Shown in pieces: positions 7,982-16,084 of a stretch of 33,066 bases of DNA. A program made the position numbers and the translations under genes. Each line of letters begins with the position of its first letter. Position 1 is the stretch's first letter. This stretch comes from Nitrospirota bacterium (lineage in GTDB: Bacteria; Nitrospirota; Nitrospiria; SBBL01; JAADHI01). The stretch lies in contig JAJDBT010000062.1 in assembly GCA_029261215.1 (NCBI GenBank), positions 1-33,066 on the forward strand, in the 5' to 3' direction. The notes beneath the pieces were generated by a model. That model was not told the DNA's origin. It saw only the letters and a list, made by a program, of their open reading frames with translations, and did not search any database.

Positions 7982-9230
7982 CTTCGATTGTTCTTGGGTG
8001 GGATTCAAAATATGCGGCTAATCCTTCTTTTGCAACTTGGGGTGCAAGAATATGCCAAACCGGATCGTTCACAATCATCGCCGCGACGACAATTTCAGGA
8101 TCTTCTAAAGGAGCCATCCCGATAAACCAGGTATATCGTCCTGGCGGGGTTTTTCCACGAAGAGAGCCCGTTTTTCCTCCAATATTGATTTTTCGTAGAC
8201 TTTGTTCTAAATGACGTTTTCGGAAAATATCTTTAACCGTCCCATTTCGAATGGTTTTCCCCATCATATCGCGCAGGATTTTGGCCGTATTTTGGGAAAC
8301 AGAGTGATTGAGTATTTTAGGAGTACATTCGTAGAGGACTTCTTCATTCAGACCTGTAACAGATTCAATCATGCAGGGATTCATCATAATTCCCTTGTTC
8401 GCAATAGCGGATCCAATGAGCACGGCGTGTAATGGGGAAAGTCCAACTTTTCCAAAACCTGCTGCGGTTTTCTCCAGTCCACCTTCGATCGCCTCGATCT
8501 CCATCTGACTAATTTCAACAGGATGTTCAAAAGGAATGGTTTGATTAAATTGAAAGCGCTCGCCGTAGTCGATCAATGTCGGAACGTCCAGCCAACGGTT
8601 TGCTATTTTTGCAAAAACCACATTATTGGATTTAGCGAAGGCATCTGAAAAAGACATTTTGAGTCTGTCCTTTTTCGGGTTATCTTCCCAAAACGCCGGT
8701 TTTAAGTGATTAAATTTACCTCGGTAAGCAATCGGATGATCGGGAGAAACGTGTTTTTCCTCAATTGCAGCGGCAGCAGTGATGACTTTAAAAAGAGATG
8801 CTGCGGGAAATGATGCACGTAATGCGAGGTTTTCATGTATTGGTTCTCGTTCAGAGTAGTCCACCAGGGCCAGTATTTTCCCTGTTTTAGGAGATATGGC
8901 GACAAATGCGCCATAGGGGACTTTGTAACGTTTGAAGTAATCCTCGATTCGGGTTTGAATCTCGTGATCAAGGGTATACGTCACGGTCACGCCATTTTCA
9001 AATCGGGTCGTATATTTACCGTTTTCCACTTGCTTCAGCGAGGGTTGAAAGTCTTCAAAGTGAATCGTGGGTTGGCCAAGAGAAAGAGGCGTATTGTCTA
9101 GGGGATCATATGAAAACGCCCCCCATGACCCCTTGACCAAAATAAATACCAGGATGAAGCCGCCAAAAACGAAAAGAAACTGAATAATGTTCTGACGCCG
9201 TTTTGTCTGACGAAAGCGGTTTTTTCTCAT
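7953..9230 (-). CDS. Membrane-anchored penicillin-binding protein (transpeptidase), short form
   Basis: This 425-aa protein has one N-terminal membrane helix (about residues 15-33) followed by a penicillin-binding transpeptidase domain. All three active-site motifs are present: SLFK with Ser145 and Lys148, SNN at 201-203, and KTGS from Lys353. It would cross-link peptidoglycan or trim its peptides at the outer face of the inner membrane. It is much shorter than the 605-aa FtsI in this cluster and has little room for the N-terminal dimerisation module of class B proteins, resembling PbpA-like enzymes. It is the last gene of the minus-strand cluster, 38 bases after the DUF167 gene, with AAAGG just before its ATG. 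A role in septal or side-wall synthesis is inferred from position. Confidence 0.85.
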   Translation of the reverse strand: MRKNRFRQTKRRQNIIQFLFVFGGFILVFILVKGSWGAFSYDPLDNTPLSLGQPTIHFEDFQPSLKQVENGKYTTRFENGVTVTYTLDHEIQTRIEDYFKRYKVPYGAFVAISPKTGKILALVDYSEREPIHENLALRASFPAASLFKVITAAAAIEEKHVSPDHPIAYRGKFNHLKPAFWEDNPKKDRLKMSFSDAFAKSNNVVFAKIANRWLDVPTLIDYGERFQFNQTIPFEHPVEISQMEIEAIEGGLEKTAAGFGKVGLSPLHAVLIGSAIANKGIMMNPCMIESVTGLNEEVLYECTPKILNHSVSQNTAKILRDMMGKTIRNGTVKDIFRKRHLEQSLRKINIGGKTGSLRGKTPPGRYTWFIGMAPLEDPEIVVAAMIVNDPVWHILAPQVAKEGLAAYFESHPRTIEVSPSGPPSP

Positions 9231-9268
9231 TTAACCTTTCTTGTTTGTGGCGAGCAGTCTGGCAAAGG

Positions 9269-9610
9269 TCATGTTAGTTTAGCGCTCAGTACTTCTGCTA
9301 AAAACGATGGGGTCATTCCTTTGAACCCAAGATATTTTTCTTTAGATTGTAATCCTCGTACGATTTCAATCTGGGATCTGGGTATTTTCAAAAATTCGGA
9401 CAAAAAATGGATACAGGCCTTGTTGGCTGCCCCTTTAATGGGAGACGCATTTAATCGGACTCGAATCAATCCTGTGTGATCTTGTTCAATGCCATTTTGT
9501 CGCGCATTGGGGTGCACGCGTATTTGAAGTAAAACCCCGTTTTTATAGGCGCGAAGGCCCCACTGGGCATAAAGATCTGAATCGGCAGACATATCGCGTT
9601 CAAGCGTCAC
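9269..9610 (-). CDS. yggU: DUF167 / YggU family protein
   Basis: This is a 113-aa protein of the small DUF167 (YggU) family. The family signature is visible in the stretch VRLNASPIKGAANKACIHFL and the following LKIPRSQIEIVRGLQSKEK. The biochemical role of the family is not established. The start chosen is a GTG at 9610, one base after the divIVA stop (TAG-T-GTG), which fits translational coupling. An internal ATG at 9592 is possible but has no better ribosome site. DUF167 genes commonly lie next to yggT and divIVA, as here. Confidence 0.85.
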   Translation of the reverse strand: MTLERDMSADSDLYAQWGLRAYKNGVLLQIRVHPNARQNGIEQDHTGLIRVRLNASPIKGAANKACIHFLSEFLKIPRSQIEIVRGLQSKEKYLGFKGMTPSFLAEVLSAKLT

Positions 9611-9611
9611 A

Positions 9612-10103
9612 CTACATATTGATATTCTTCTGCCGGTTTGATAATTCTTCCGAAGGTTCTTTTTCTTCCCATTCGAGATCCCGTTCCAGCCCTTGAATCA
9701 TGTTTCGGACTTTTTCAACCAGAAATCCTTTTGCGCGTTGTAAATTCATAATCTCACCCTGAAGCTGTGTTTCTCTTCGGATGGCTTCGCTTGTAATTTC
9801 TTCTGCGCGGACTTCTGCCTGGCGGATAATGAGCTTGCCTTCTTCCTGTGCATTTATTTTGACATTTTCCATGGCCTTTTGTGCCATTAGGAGTGTCTCG
9901 GTCAATGCCCCTTCGGTTTTTTCCAATTCATTGATCGTTTTCGCCTGATGCTCAAGTTGTTCCTTGTAATCGGAATGTTGCCGAAGGAGTTTTTCTAGGT
10001 CATCTGCTAAACCTTCAATGAATGTTTCGACTTCTATGGCTGAATACCCTCTAAATGATTTCTTGAAAGTAATTTGTCTAATTTCAAGGGGTGTTAATTT
10101 CAT
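9612..10103 (-). CDS. divIVA: DivIVA family cell-division/polarity protein
   Basis: The 163-aa protein opens with the DivIVA N-terminal domain (MKLTPLEIRQITFKKSFRGY, then EVETFIE), whose FRGY region binds curved membrane in known members. Residues about 30-135 are rich in Glu, Lys, Leu and Gln and read as coiled coil, expected to drive oligomerisation. DivIVA recruits division or pole factors at the membrane in Gram-positives. In diderm lineages with this gene order its role is less defined. GAGGGAT lies just before the ATG. It sits between yggT and the DUF167 gene in the tail of the dcw cluster. Confidence 0.9.
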   Translation of the reverse strand: MKLTPLEIRQITFKKSFRGYSAIEVETFIEGLADDLEKLLRQHSDYKEQLEHQAKTINELEKTEGALTETLLMAQKAMENVKINAQEEGKLIIRQAEVRAEEITSEAIRRETQLQGEIMNLQRAKGFLVEKVRNMIQGLERDLEWEEKEPSEELSNRQKNINM

Positions 10104-10161
10104 AATATCCCTCTCTTTACATGAAGAGTAAAAAAGGCCATCAACGGCAATTTGGCTCGAA

Positions 10162-10461
10162 TTATCCGAGTCGCTGTGCGATCCCGATCAGTGTTCCTAC
10201 CAGAAACCGCTTTAAAAACATAATAATGAGGATGACAATCATCGGGGAAAGATCTATCCCGATGTTATAACTGCCCATGAGCCGACGAATGGGGTAAAGT
10301 ACAGGTTCAGTCACCTTGTATAAAAATTGAACAATCGGGTTATAGGGGTCTGGGCTGACCCATGAGAGGATCGCCCTGGCGATAATAACCCAGGTGAAAA
10401 ACTGAAGTACCCATCCAATAATTTCGGCCAGTGCGTAGACTAAATTTCCTGCAATAAACAT
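10162..10461 (-). CDS. yggT: YggT family integral membrane protein
   Basis: The 99-aa protein has two hydrophobic segments (about residues 5-31 and 72-92) flanking the conserved ILSWVSPDPYNPIVQFLYKVTEPVLYPIRR core of the YggT/YlmG family, cited here only as a landmark at about residues 31-61. It contains one YGGT repeat, half the size of the two-repeat E. coli protein. The family is linked to membrane organisation and division in bacteria and plastids, without an assigned reaction. CAGGAG lies 7 bases before the ATG. Confidence 0.88.
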   Translation of the reverse strand: MFIAGNLVYALAEIIGWVLQFFTWVIIARAILSWVSPDPYNPIVQFLYKVTEPVLYPIRRLMGSYNIGIDLSPMIVILIIMFLKRFLVGTLIGIAQRLG

Positions 10462-10481
10462 GAAGCTGCTCCTGAAGAGGC

Positions 10482-10510
10482 GTAATAAATCAATGCGTTA
10501 ATCTTATCAA
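10482..10510 (-). promoter_or_regulatory. Possible internal promoter before yggT
   Basis: On the minus strand, TTGATA (10505-10510) and TATTAC (10482-10487) are separated by 17 bases in the 77-base gap between proC and yggT, one of the larger gaps in the operon. The -10 is weak. It could give separate expression of yggT, divIVA and downstream genes. Confidence 0.3.
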
Positions 10511-10538
10511 CAATGAATGCATCTTATCAAAAATTGCG

Positions 10539-11366
10539 TTATTTTTCCCCTAATTCTCTCGAACGTTTTGTTGCCGCTTCGACCGCGCCGATAAAAGTCG
10601 CACGACAATTATGTTTTTCGAGAAAATGAATCCCCGATATCGTCGTACCGCCGGGGGAGGCGACAAAGTCCTTTAGTTGAGCAGGATGTTCCCCTGTTTC
10701 AAGAACCATTTTTGCCGAACCCAGTACGGTTTGGGCTGCGAGCGCGAGGGCTATTTTGCGAGGTAGCCCTTCCTTGACGCCGCCATCGGCCAAAGCCTCA
10801 ATCATCATAAAAGCAAAGGCGGGACCACTCCCTGAAAGCCCCGTGACAGCATCCAGGTGACTTTCTTCCAGCACCCATGTTTTTCCAATCGCATCAAAGA
10901 TTGCAAGCGCGTGTTTCAAGTGGGATGCATCTACGCCTTTTGCTGGCGCAAGCACGGTCGCTCCCGCGAGGACCTTTGCGGGCGCATTGGGCATCGCTCG
11001 AATAATCTGGGCTTCTCGTTCCAGGCCCGCAGTCAATCGGGAGAGAGGCACACCCGCCGCCATAGAAATCAATAATTTCTCGCCCAGTTCAGATCGAATT
11101 TCAGCAAGCACGGCATCCACAACATTGGGTTTCACTCCGAGAATCACCCCTTTGGCCGAGCGCACGGCCTCCCGGTTTGAAAGGGTTGTTTCTATCCTGT
11201 AGGTTTGCCGAAGCGATTTTAACCGGTCTTCGGATGTATCGGATGCCAGTAACATCTCCGACTGATACAGCCCGGTGTCGAGCAGGCCCTTAATAATGGC
11301 TTCCGACATATTGCCCGAGCCGAGAAAGGCGAGCTGGATCTTTGATTTTTTTTGTTGTGTTTTCAC
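10539..11366 (-). CDS. proC: Pyrroline-5-carboxylate reductase
   Basis: The 275-aa enzyme catalyses the last step of proline synthesis, NAD(P)H reduction of pyrroline-5-carboxylate, in the cytoplasm. The Rossmann loop GSGNM is at residues 16-20, and the family signature is clear near the C-terminus (SGSGPAF and PGGTTISGI). The length is typical. It starts with GTG, which overlaps the yggS stop as GTGA, so it is translationally coupled. Its presence beside yggS (a PLP-binding protein) and yggT is a common arrangement in several diderm phyla and in proteobacteria. It has no known direct role in division. Confidence 0.95.
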   Translation of the reverse strand: MKTQQKKSKIQLAFLGSGNMSEAIIKGLLDTGLYQSEMLLASDTSEDRLKSLRQTYRIETTLSNREAVRSAKGVILGVKPNVVDAVLAEIRSELGEKLLISMAAGVPLSRLTAGLEREAQIIRAMPNAPAKVLAGATVLAPAKGVDASHLKHALAIFDAIGKTWVLEESHLDAVTGLSGSGPAFAFMMIEALADGGVKEGLPRKIALALAAQTVLGSAKMVLETGEHPAQLKDFVASPGGTTISGIHFLEKHNCRATFIGAVEAATKRSRELGEK

Positions 11367-12040
11367 TGTGTTCTACTCCCGAAGATGGCCGTTCCGATAC
11401 GAACCCAGGTGGCCCCTTCCTCTATTGCTATTTCAAAATCAGAAGACATGCCCATCGAAAAACGATGCAGCCCAAGGTCGTTGCCGAGCTGCCGCAAAGT
11501 CGCAAAATAGGGCCTGGCTCCCTCTGCTGTTTCCGTAAGCGGTGGAAGCGCCATTAATCCCAAGAGAGAGAGGTGAGGCAAGGATTGTACGGCTTTGACC
11601 AGTAGGGGCGTTTCTTGGATAGACACCCCGTGTTTATTCGTTTCTCCTCCGATATTCACTTCAATCAAAATGTCTTGCTGAATGGATTGATGTTCCGCTT
11701 CCTGATTGAGTTTTTCGGCCAATCGAAGTGAATCGACTGAATGAATCAAATCAAATACCCCGACGGCTTTTTTGACCTTGTTGTTTTGAAGTGGCCCAAT
11801 GAGATGCAGTCTGTCAATCTCCTTGATTAATCCGGTCTCAATAAATTTTTTAATGCCTTCTTGAACTCGGTTTTCCCCAAAATTGCGCAGTCCCCACTGT
11901 ATCGCCGTCTTCACTTGAATCGCTTCGGTGGTTTTAGAGGCGGCGATCAGGGTCACGTCCTGAGGCGATCTTCCCGCGCGTTTTGCCGCTTCGGAAATTG
12001 CATTAGAAACCCGGTTCAAGGATTCAGTGATTGTCTCCAT
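11363..12040 (-). CDS. yggS: YggS/YlmE family PLP homeostasis protein
   Basis: The 225-aa protein is a single-domain PLP-binding barrel without known catalysis, involved in pyridoxal-phosphate balance. The expected PLP lysine is Lys36 in LIAASKT. The conserved HLIGPLQNNK and the phosphate-binding C-terminal segment SMGMSSDFEIAIEEGATWVR (cited as a landmark), followed by GTAIFG, are present. It begins 5 bases after pgeF ends and overlaps proC at its own end. Known homologs occur as ylmE in Gram-positive dcw clusters. Confidence 0.95.
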   Translation of the reverse strand: METITESLNRVSNAISEAAKRAGRSPQDVTLIAASKTTEAIQVKTAIQWGLRNFGENRVQEGIKKFIETGLIKEIDRLHLIGPLQNNKVKKAVGVFDLIHSVDSLRLAEKLNQEAEHQSIQQDILIEVNIGGETNKHGVSIQETPLLVKAVQSLPHLSLLGLMALPPLTETAEGARPYFATLRQLGNDLGLHRFSMGMSSDFEIAIEEGATWVRIGTAIFGSRTQ

Positions 12041-12045
12041 GGGTT

Positions 12046-12786
12046 TTAGAGTAGCATAATCCCGCTGACCATGTTCCCCATCTTTTTTTTATCTCTCCTG
12101 AAGGAATAAAAGAGGTTGGGCAAACAATGTGTGCACAGCCCGGCCGCTTCGATTTGCTGTGCGGGAACGCCAGCTTCAATCAATTGCAGCCGATTCAATC
12201 TCACCAGATCGAGCCGATGTTTCTCTACGCCCTGCGGCATCTCTTTTTGAGAAAAGACCCATTCTCCGTAAGGGGTGTTCTCGTATACGGACTCGACGAC
12301 ATCCAGGCCCACTTCAAAACAGCAAGGTTTGATGCTTGGCCCAATACCCGTGAATAGATCTTCAGGGTTGCAATGATAGTCTGACATCATTTTGCGCACC
12401 GCTTTTCCGGCAATATCCTGGACACTGCCACGCCAACCGGCATGAATGGCGGCACTGACCCTCTTGACCGGGTCCAGCAGGAGAATGGGGGTGCAGTCTG
12501 CTGTGCCGACCGAGATGAAGCGATTGACCGCATCGGTGATTAATCCGTCTCCCGGAATTGCCTCAAAAAGTAAATTCTCTTGTGAGGCATGGACGCTTTG
12601 GATATGGTCTCCGTGAACCTGCCGGAGTTTGGCGGGCGCGTAATGATTCTGCACATCTTCCGGCGGGAGCAGTCGTGTCCCAAAGAGATGAAAGACATTG
12701 GGATGATTTAACATTGGAAGCTGGAGATATCCTTTCCCATTGTTTTGTACCCATTGATAGGACTGATGTTGTTCTTGCGCGAGCAT
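12046..12786 (-). CDS. pgeF: PgeF/YlmD family polyphenol-oxidase-fold peptidoglycan editing factor
   Basis: From the ATG at 12786 the protein has 246 aa. It carries the family metal triad: His58 (QVHGD), Cys98 (TADCTP) and His115 (IHAGWRG). Homologs remove peptidoglycan precursors carrying L-Ser in place of L-Ala (E. coli YfiH/PgeF), and some bind zinc or oxidise phenols. This start is preferred because it forms TGATG with the ftsZ stop and has AGGTGG 4 bases upstream. A longer reading from 12825 would run 40 bases into ftsZ. Placement directly after ftsZ supports the wall-related role. Confidence 0.9.
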   Translation of the reverse strand: MLAQEQHQSYQWVQNNGKGYLQLPMLNHPNVFHLFGTRLLPPEDVQNHYAPAKLRQVHGDHIQSVHASQENLLFEAIPGDGLITDAVNRFISVGTADCTPILLLDPVKRVSAAIHAGWRGSVQDIAGKAVRKMMSDYHCNPEDLFTGIGPSIKPCCFEVGLDVVESVYENTPYGEWVFSQKEMPQGVEKHRLDLVRLNRLQLIEAGVPAQQIEAAGLCTHCLPNLFYSFRRDKKKMGNMVSGIMLL

Positions 12787-13940
12787 CAATCCACCTGATT
12801 TCTCAAAAAGGTCGGAATATCCCATAAATCTTCTCCAAATTGTGAGGGCTCCTGGCGCTCTTCACGCAAGACTTTTCTGAGATGGGCGACTTTTTCCCGG
12901 CTCGTTTGCATGGGCTTTTCTTCAACCTCAGGCATTTCTTTCCGGGGTTCTTCCTGTGGGTGTTCTTCAAGCTGGATTTCTTCAAATCCTGTGGCGATGA
13001 CTGTCACACGGACTTCATCCGCCGGAATATTTTCCGAAATGACTGCGCCAAAGATAATATTGGCATCCATATGGACTATTTTTTGAATAATAGACGAGGC
13101 TTCACTGACTTCATGGATGGAAAGATCTCGCCCACCCGTGACGTTCAAGAGTACGCCGCGAGCGCCTTCGACCGAGCTGTCTTCCAAGAGGGGACTGGAG
13201 ATGGCAATTTTCGCCGCTTCGATTGCGCGGTTTTCCCCTTTGGCAATGCCCATGCCCATGACGGATCGGCCCATATGAGACATAACGGCACGCACATCGG
13301 CAAAGTCCACATTCATGAGTCCTGGTGTCGTGATGAGGTCTGAAATCCCCTGGACCGCCTGTCGTAAAACATCGTCGATCACCAGAAAAGATTCAACCAG
13401 CGGAGTGCCTTTTTCAACGACATCCAAAAGCCGCTGGTTGGGAATGATGATGACGGAATGACAGCCTTTTTTGAGTTCTTTGAGGCCATCCTCTGCCTGT
13501 CGCACCCTTCGTGGGCCTTCGAAGTCAAAAGGTTTTGTGACGACCCCGACTGTCAAAATGCCCATTTCTTTTGCGATACTGGCAATCACAGGCGCAGCGC
13601 CGGTGCCTGTCCCGCCGCCCATGCCGGAGGTCACAAACACCATATCGACATCCGTCAGCATTTCGCGAACGAGATCAACCGACTCCAGTGCGGCTTCACG
13701 GCCGATTTGAGGTCTTCCTCCCGCGCCTAGTCCACGTGTCAGCTTTACGCCGAGTTGGATCTTCTGTGCTGATTTTGAAAGATTTAAAGCCTGAATATCT
13801 GTATTGGCGGCGATGAAATCAACCCCGACCACATCGGAATGGATCATGTTGTTGATGGCGTTACATCCTCCGCCCCCGACCCCGATGACCTTAATTCGCG
13901 CTGCCCTTGAATTTTGATCTTCTTCATCAAATAAAAACAT
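12786..13940 (-). CDS. ftsZ: Cell division GTPase FtsZ
   Basis: The 384-aa tubulin homolog polymerises into the Z ring at mid-cell. The nucleotide-binding GGGGCNAIN is at about residues 22-30, the tubulin signature GGGTGTG at 108-114, and the catalytic T7-loop region is [11 protein letters not shown]. The C-terminal tail carries the conserved DIPTFLR peptide, which binds FtsA and other membrane anchors, as the last residues before NQVD. A strong AAGGAGG (13945-13951 on the forward strand) precedes the ATG. It follows ftsA by 70 bases, the largest gap among ftsQ-A-Z, which holds a hairpin. Confidence 0.98.
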   Translation of the reverse strand: MFLFDEEDQNSRAARIKVIGVGGGGCNAINNMIHSDVVGVDFIAANTDIQALNLSKSAQKIQLGVKLTRGLGAGGRPQIGREAALESVDLVREMLTDVDMVFVTSGMGGGTGTGAAPVIASIAKEMGILTVGVVTKPFDFEGPRRVRQAEDGLKELKKGCHSVIIIPNQRLLDVVEKGTPLVESFLVIDDVLRQAVQGISDLITTPGLMNVDFADVRAVMSHMGRSVMGMGIAKGENRAIEAAKIAISSPLLEDSSVEGARGVLLNVTGGRDLSIHEVSEASSIIQKIVHMDANIIFGAVISENIPADEVRVTVIATGFEEIQLEEHPQEEPRKEMPEVEEKPMQTSREKVAHLRKVLREERQEPSQFGEDLWDIPTFLRNQVD

Positions 13941-13958
13941 ATAACCTCCTTGTTGTTA

Positions 13959-13977
13959 GGGGAGACCCCCGCTCCCC
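13959..13977 (-). other. G/C-rich hairpin between ftsA and ftsZ
   Basis: A 6-bp stem of GGGGAG and CTCCCC encloses a 7-base loop. No T tract follows on the minus strand, so it is not a typical terminator. It sits 7 bases upstream of the ftsZ ribosome site and could affect ftsZ mRNA stability or relative FtsZ output. Confidence 0.4.
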
Positions 13978-14010
13978 CGGATAAGTGATCAGCAAAAAAT
14001 AGATAAGATA

Positions 14011-15231
14011 TTAAAAAAAGCCTTTGACCCAGGTTTTCATTCTCTGCAGCATGTTTTGCTGCCCATTATGACGAACTTCTTTTTTCTTTTTGTTCCTAAA
14101 GGCATACAGGGTGAGCCCAACGCCTGTGGCATATTGAGGGCCGCTGACAACATCGATCAGACCACCCACGTCCGTTGGAACGCCAATGCGAACCGGCAGA
14201 CCTAAAACCCGCTCAGCGACCTCAACAATACCATTGAAAGAAGCGGTTCCGCCGGTGAGGACGACGCCTGAAGCGATTCGGTCTTCATCGCCCATTTTTT
14301 CAATCTCCTGAGCCACAAGTGAAAAGATTTCTTCTGCCCGTGGTTCGATAATTTCAGCAAGGAGTTGACGGGAAAGCATCCGAGGAGGGCGGCCGCCGAC
14401 ACTGGGGACTTCGATTTGCTCATTTCCTTCGAGTAAATCCACAGAAGCACAGCCATATTGAATCTTGATCTTTTCAGCATCCGCTCGTGGTGTTCTCAGC
14501 CCAATGGCGATGTCATTTGTAAAATGGGCGCCCCCAATCGGGATGACTGCGGTGTGTCGAATGCCGCCATCGACAAAAGTCGCGATATCCGTTGTGCCGC
14601 CGCCTATGTCCACCACAGCCACGCCCAACTCTTTTTCTTCCGGTGTCAAAATGGCTTCTGCGGAGGCAATGGGTTGAAGAATCATCTCTGCCATATCAAG
14701 TCCGGCACGATTGATGCTTTTTTCGATGTTTTGCGCGGCAGTGACCGCGCCGGTGATAATATGCACCCGTACTTCAAGACGGACGCCCGACATGCCGAGC
14801 GGTTCTTTAATGCCGTCCTGATGATCAATAATAAATTCTTGCGGCAGCACATGAAGAATTTGCTGGTTCCCCGGAATGGCCTGTGTTCGGGCGGCGTCGA
14901 GTACACGTTCGATATCGCCTTGCATCACTTCTTGGTCTTTGACCGCGACAACGCCGCTGCTGTTTAATCCTTTGATGTGGCCTCCCGCGATGCCGGTATA
15001 AACCACGCCAATTTCAATGCCCGCCATTAATTCCGCTTCTTCCACGGCCCGTTTGATTGATTTGACCGTGCTTTCAATGTTGACGACCATTCCTTTTTTT
15101 AAGCCGGTGGAAGGGTGGCTCCCAATGCCGATGATATCGATCCGTTTGTCATCAATAACCTCCGCAACAATCGCGCAGATTTTTGTGGTGCCGACATCAA
15201 GACCGACGATAATTTCTTCATGTTTGGACAT
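14011..15231 (-). CDS. ftsA: Cell division protein FtsA
   Basis: The 406-aa actin-like ATPase tethers FtsZ to the membrane. The phosphate-binding GLDVGTTKICAIV motif is near the N-terminus, and further actin-fold motifs are visible (VVDIGGGTTDIA and VLTGGTA). The C-terminus (MLQRMKTWVKGFF) is a basic, hydrophobic amphipathic segment typical of the FtsA membrane anchor. The start at 15231 is chosen because AGGA lies 6 bases upstream and it falls 13 bases after the ftsQ stop. A longer frame to 15435 only reads through ftsQ sequence. Confidence 0.96.
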   Translation of the reverse strand: MSKHEEIIVGLDVGTTKICAIVAEVIDDKRIDIIGIGSHPSTGLKKGMVVNIESTVKSIKRAVEEAELMAGIEIGVVYTGIAGGHIKGLNSSGVVAVKDQEVMQGDIERVLDAARTQAIPGNQQILHVLPQEFIIDHQDGIKEPLGMSGVRLEVRVHIITGAVTAAQNIEKSINRAGLDMAEMILQPIASAEAILTPEEKELGVAVVDIGGGTTDIATFVDGGIRHTAVIPIGGAHFTNDIAIGLRTPRADAEKIKIQYGCASVDLLEGNEQIEVPSVGGRPPRMLSRQLLAEIIEPRAEEIFSLVAQEIEKMGDEDRIASGVVLTGGTASFNGIVEVAERVLGLPVRIGVPTDVGGLIDVVSGPQYATGVGLTLYAFRNKKKKEVRHNGQQNMLQRMKTWVKGFF

Positions 15232-15244
15232 AAGGGATCCTTTC

Positions 15245-16084
15245 CTAAAAATAATACATACCAGGGTCGCGCTGAATGACGCCCTTTTTCGCGATGGCTT
15301 TGTTAGAAAACCGAAGGTCGATTTCCCATGTGGAGAACCCGTGTTTTTCAAGGTCGGGTTCGATTCGCAAATACTTTTGCCATTTTTCCTGAAAGTGATT
15401 TTTGCCAAGATGAAGCAGGCCGATCTGCTGACCACTCTGGGAGTCAGTGAAAAAAATCCTCAGGTTTTCAGAGTCCGAGAGGTCAATATAGACACCCCGG
15501 CGTTCTTTCAGCAGCGCGCCTATCGAAAGGGCTGAGGCATAGGATTCGAGGTTGACGTTCAACATTTGCGGTAAATTCGGGGGAATTCGGCCGCCTTGCT
15601 GTAAGGTGACGCCTTCCTGATCAATCAAGTAAGGGGCGCTTGAAAAATCCACGAGGGTGCCGGATTGTTTTCCATGCTCGTATTCCACAGATGCAGGTTT
15701 TCGTTCGACGACAATCACAAGGAGTTTATTTGGATATTCTTTTTTAACCGTTGCCGACTTGATCCATTGATTGGAGGAAAGCCTCTGATGGATGGCTTTG
15801 ATATCCACTTGAAAAAGGTTTTGGCCGAAGACGGTATGAAACTGTTTTTTCATCTTTTTTACTTTTAAATGCTGCAGTCCGACCCAGTGAATTTCACGAA
15901 CTTCAAAAACAGGCAGTCGGCTGAGTTTTTCAAAACCGAGTGTCAGGCTAAAAAGACCCGCGCCAAAAATGAGTGCAATCGCCAATATCCGCATTGCGCC
16001 TTGCAGCGACATTTTGACCGATTTTGTTTGCCGTGCCTTGCTGGCTTTTGGCTTTTTTCGTCGTTTATTGACTTTAGCGGACAT
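15245..16084 (-). CDS. ftsQ: Cell division protein FtsQ
   Basis: This is a bitopic inner-membrane protein of about 279 aa. The N-terminal cytoplasmic part is very basic (KVNKRRKKPK...), then a membrane helix occupies about residues 30-50, followed by a POTRA-like domain beginning near FEVREIHWVGLQHL and the FtsQ domain (LLVIVVERKPASVEY). It scaffolds the divisome with FtsL and FtsB. The start is uncertain: ATG 16084 overlaps ddl by 11 bases and has GGAAA upstream, while ATG 16096 would add four residues. Order ddl-ftsQ-ftsA-ftsZ is as in E. coli. Confidence 0.92.
   Translation of the reverse strand: MSAKVNKRRKKPKASKARQTKSVKMSLQGAMRILAIALIFGAGLFSLTLGFEKLSRLPVFEVREIHWVGLQHLKVKKMKKQFHTVFGQNLFQVDIKAIHQRLSSNQWIKSATVKKEYPNKLLVIVVERKPASVEYEHGKQSGTLVDFSSAPYLIDQEGVTLQQGGRIPPNLPQMLNVNLESYASALSIGALLKERRGVYIDLSDSENLRIFFTDSQSGQQIGLLHLGKNHFQEKWQKYLRIEPDLEKHGFSTWEIDLRFSNKAIAKKGVIQRDPGMYYF

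Noticed and set aside
15232-15435. 68-residue N-terminal extension of FtsA
   Set aside because: The extension reads ftsQ sequence in another frame. MSKHEEIIVG at 15231 has a good ribosome site and matches the family start.
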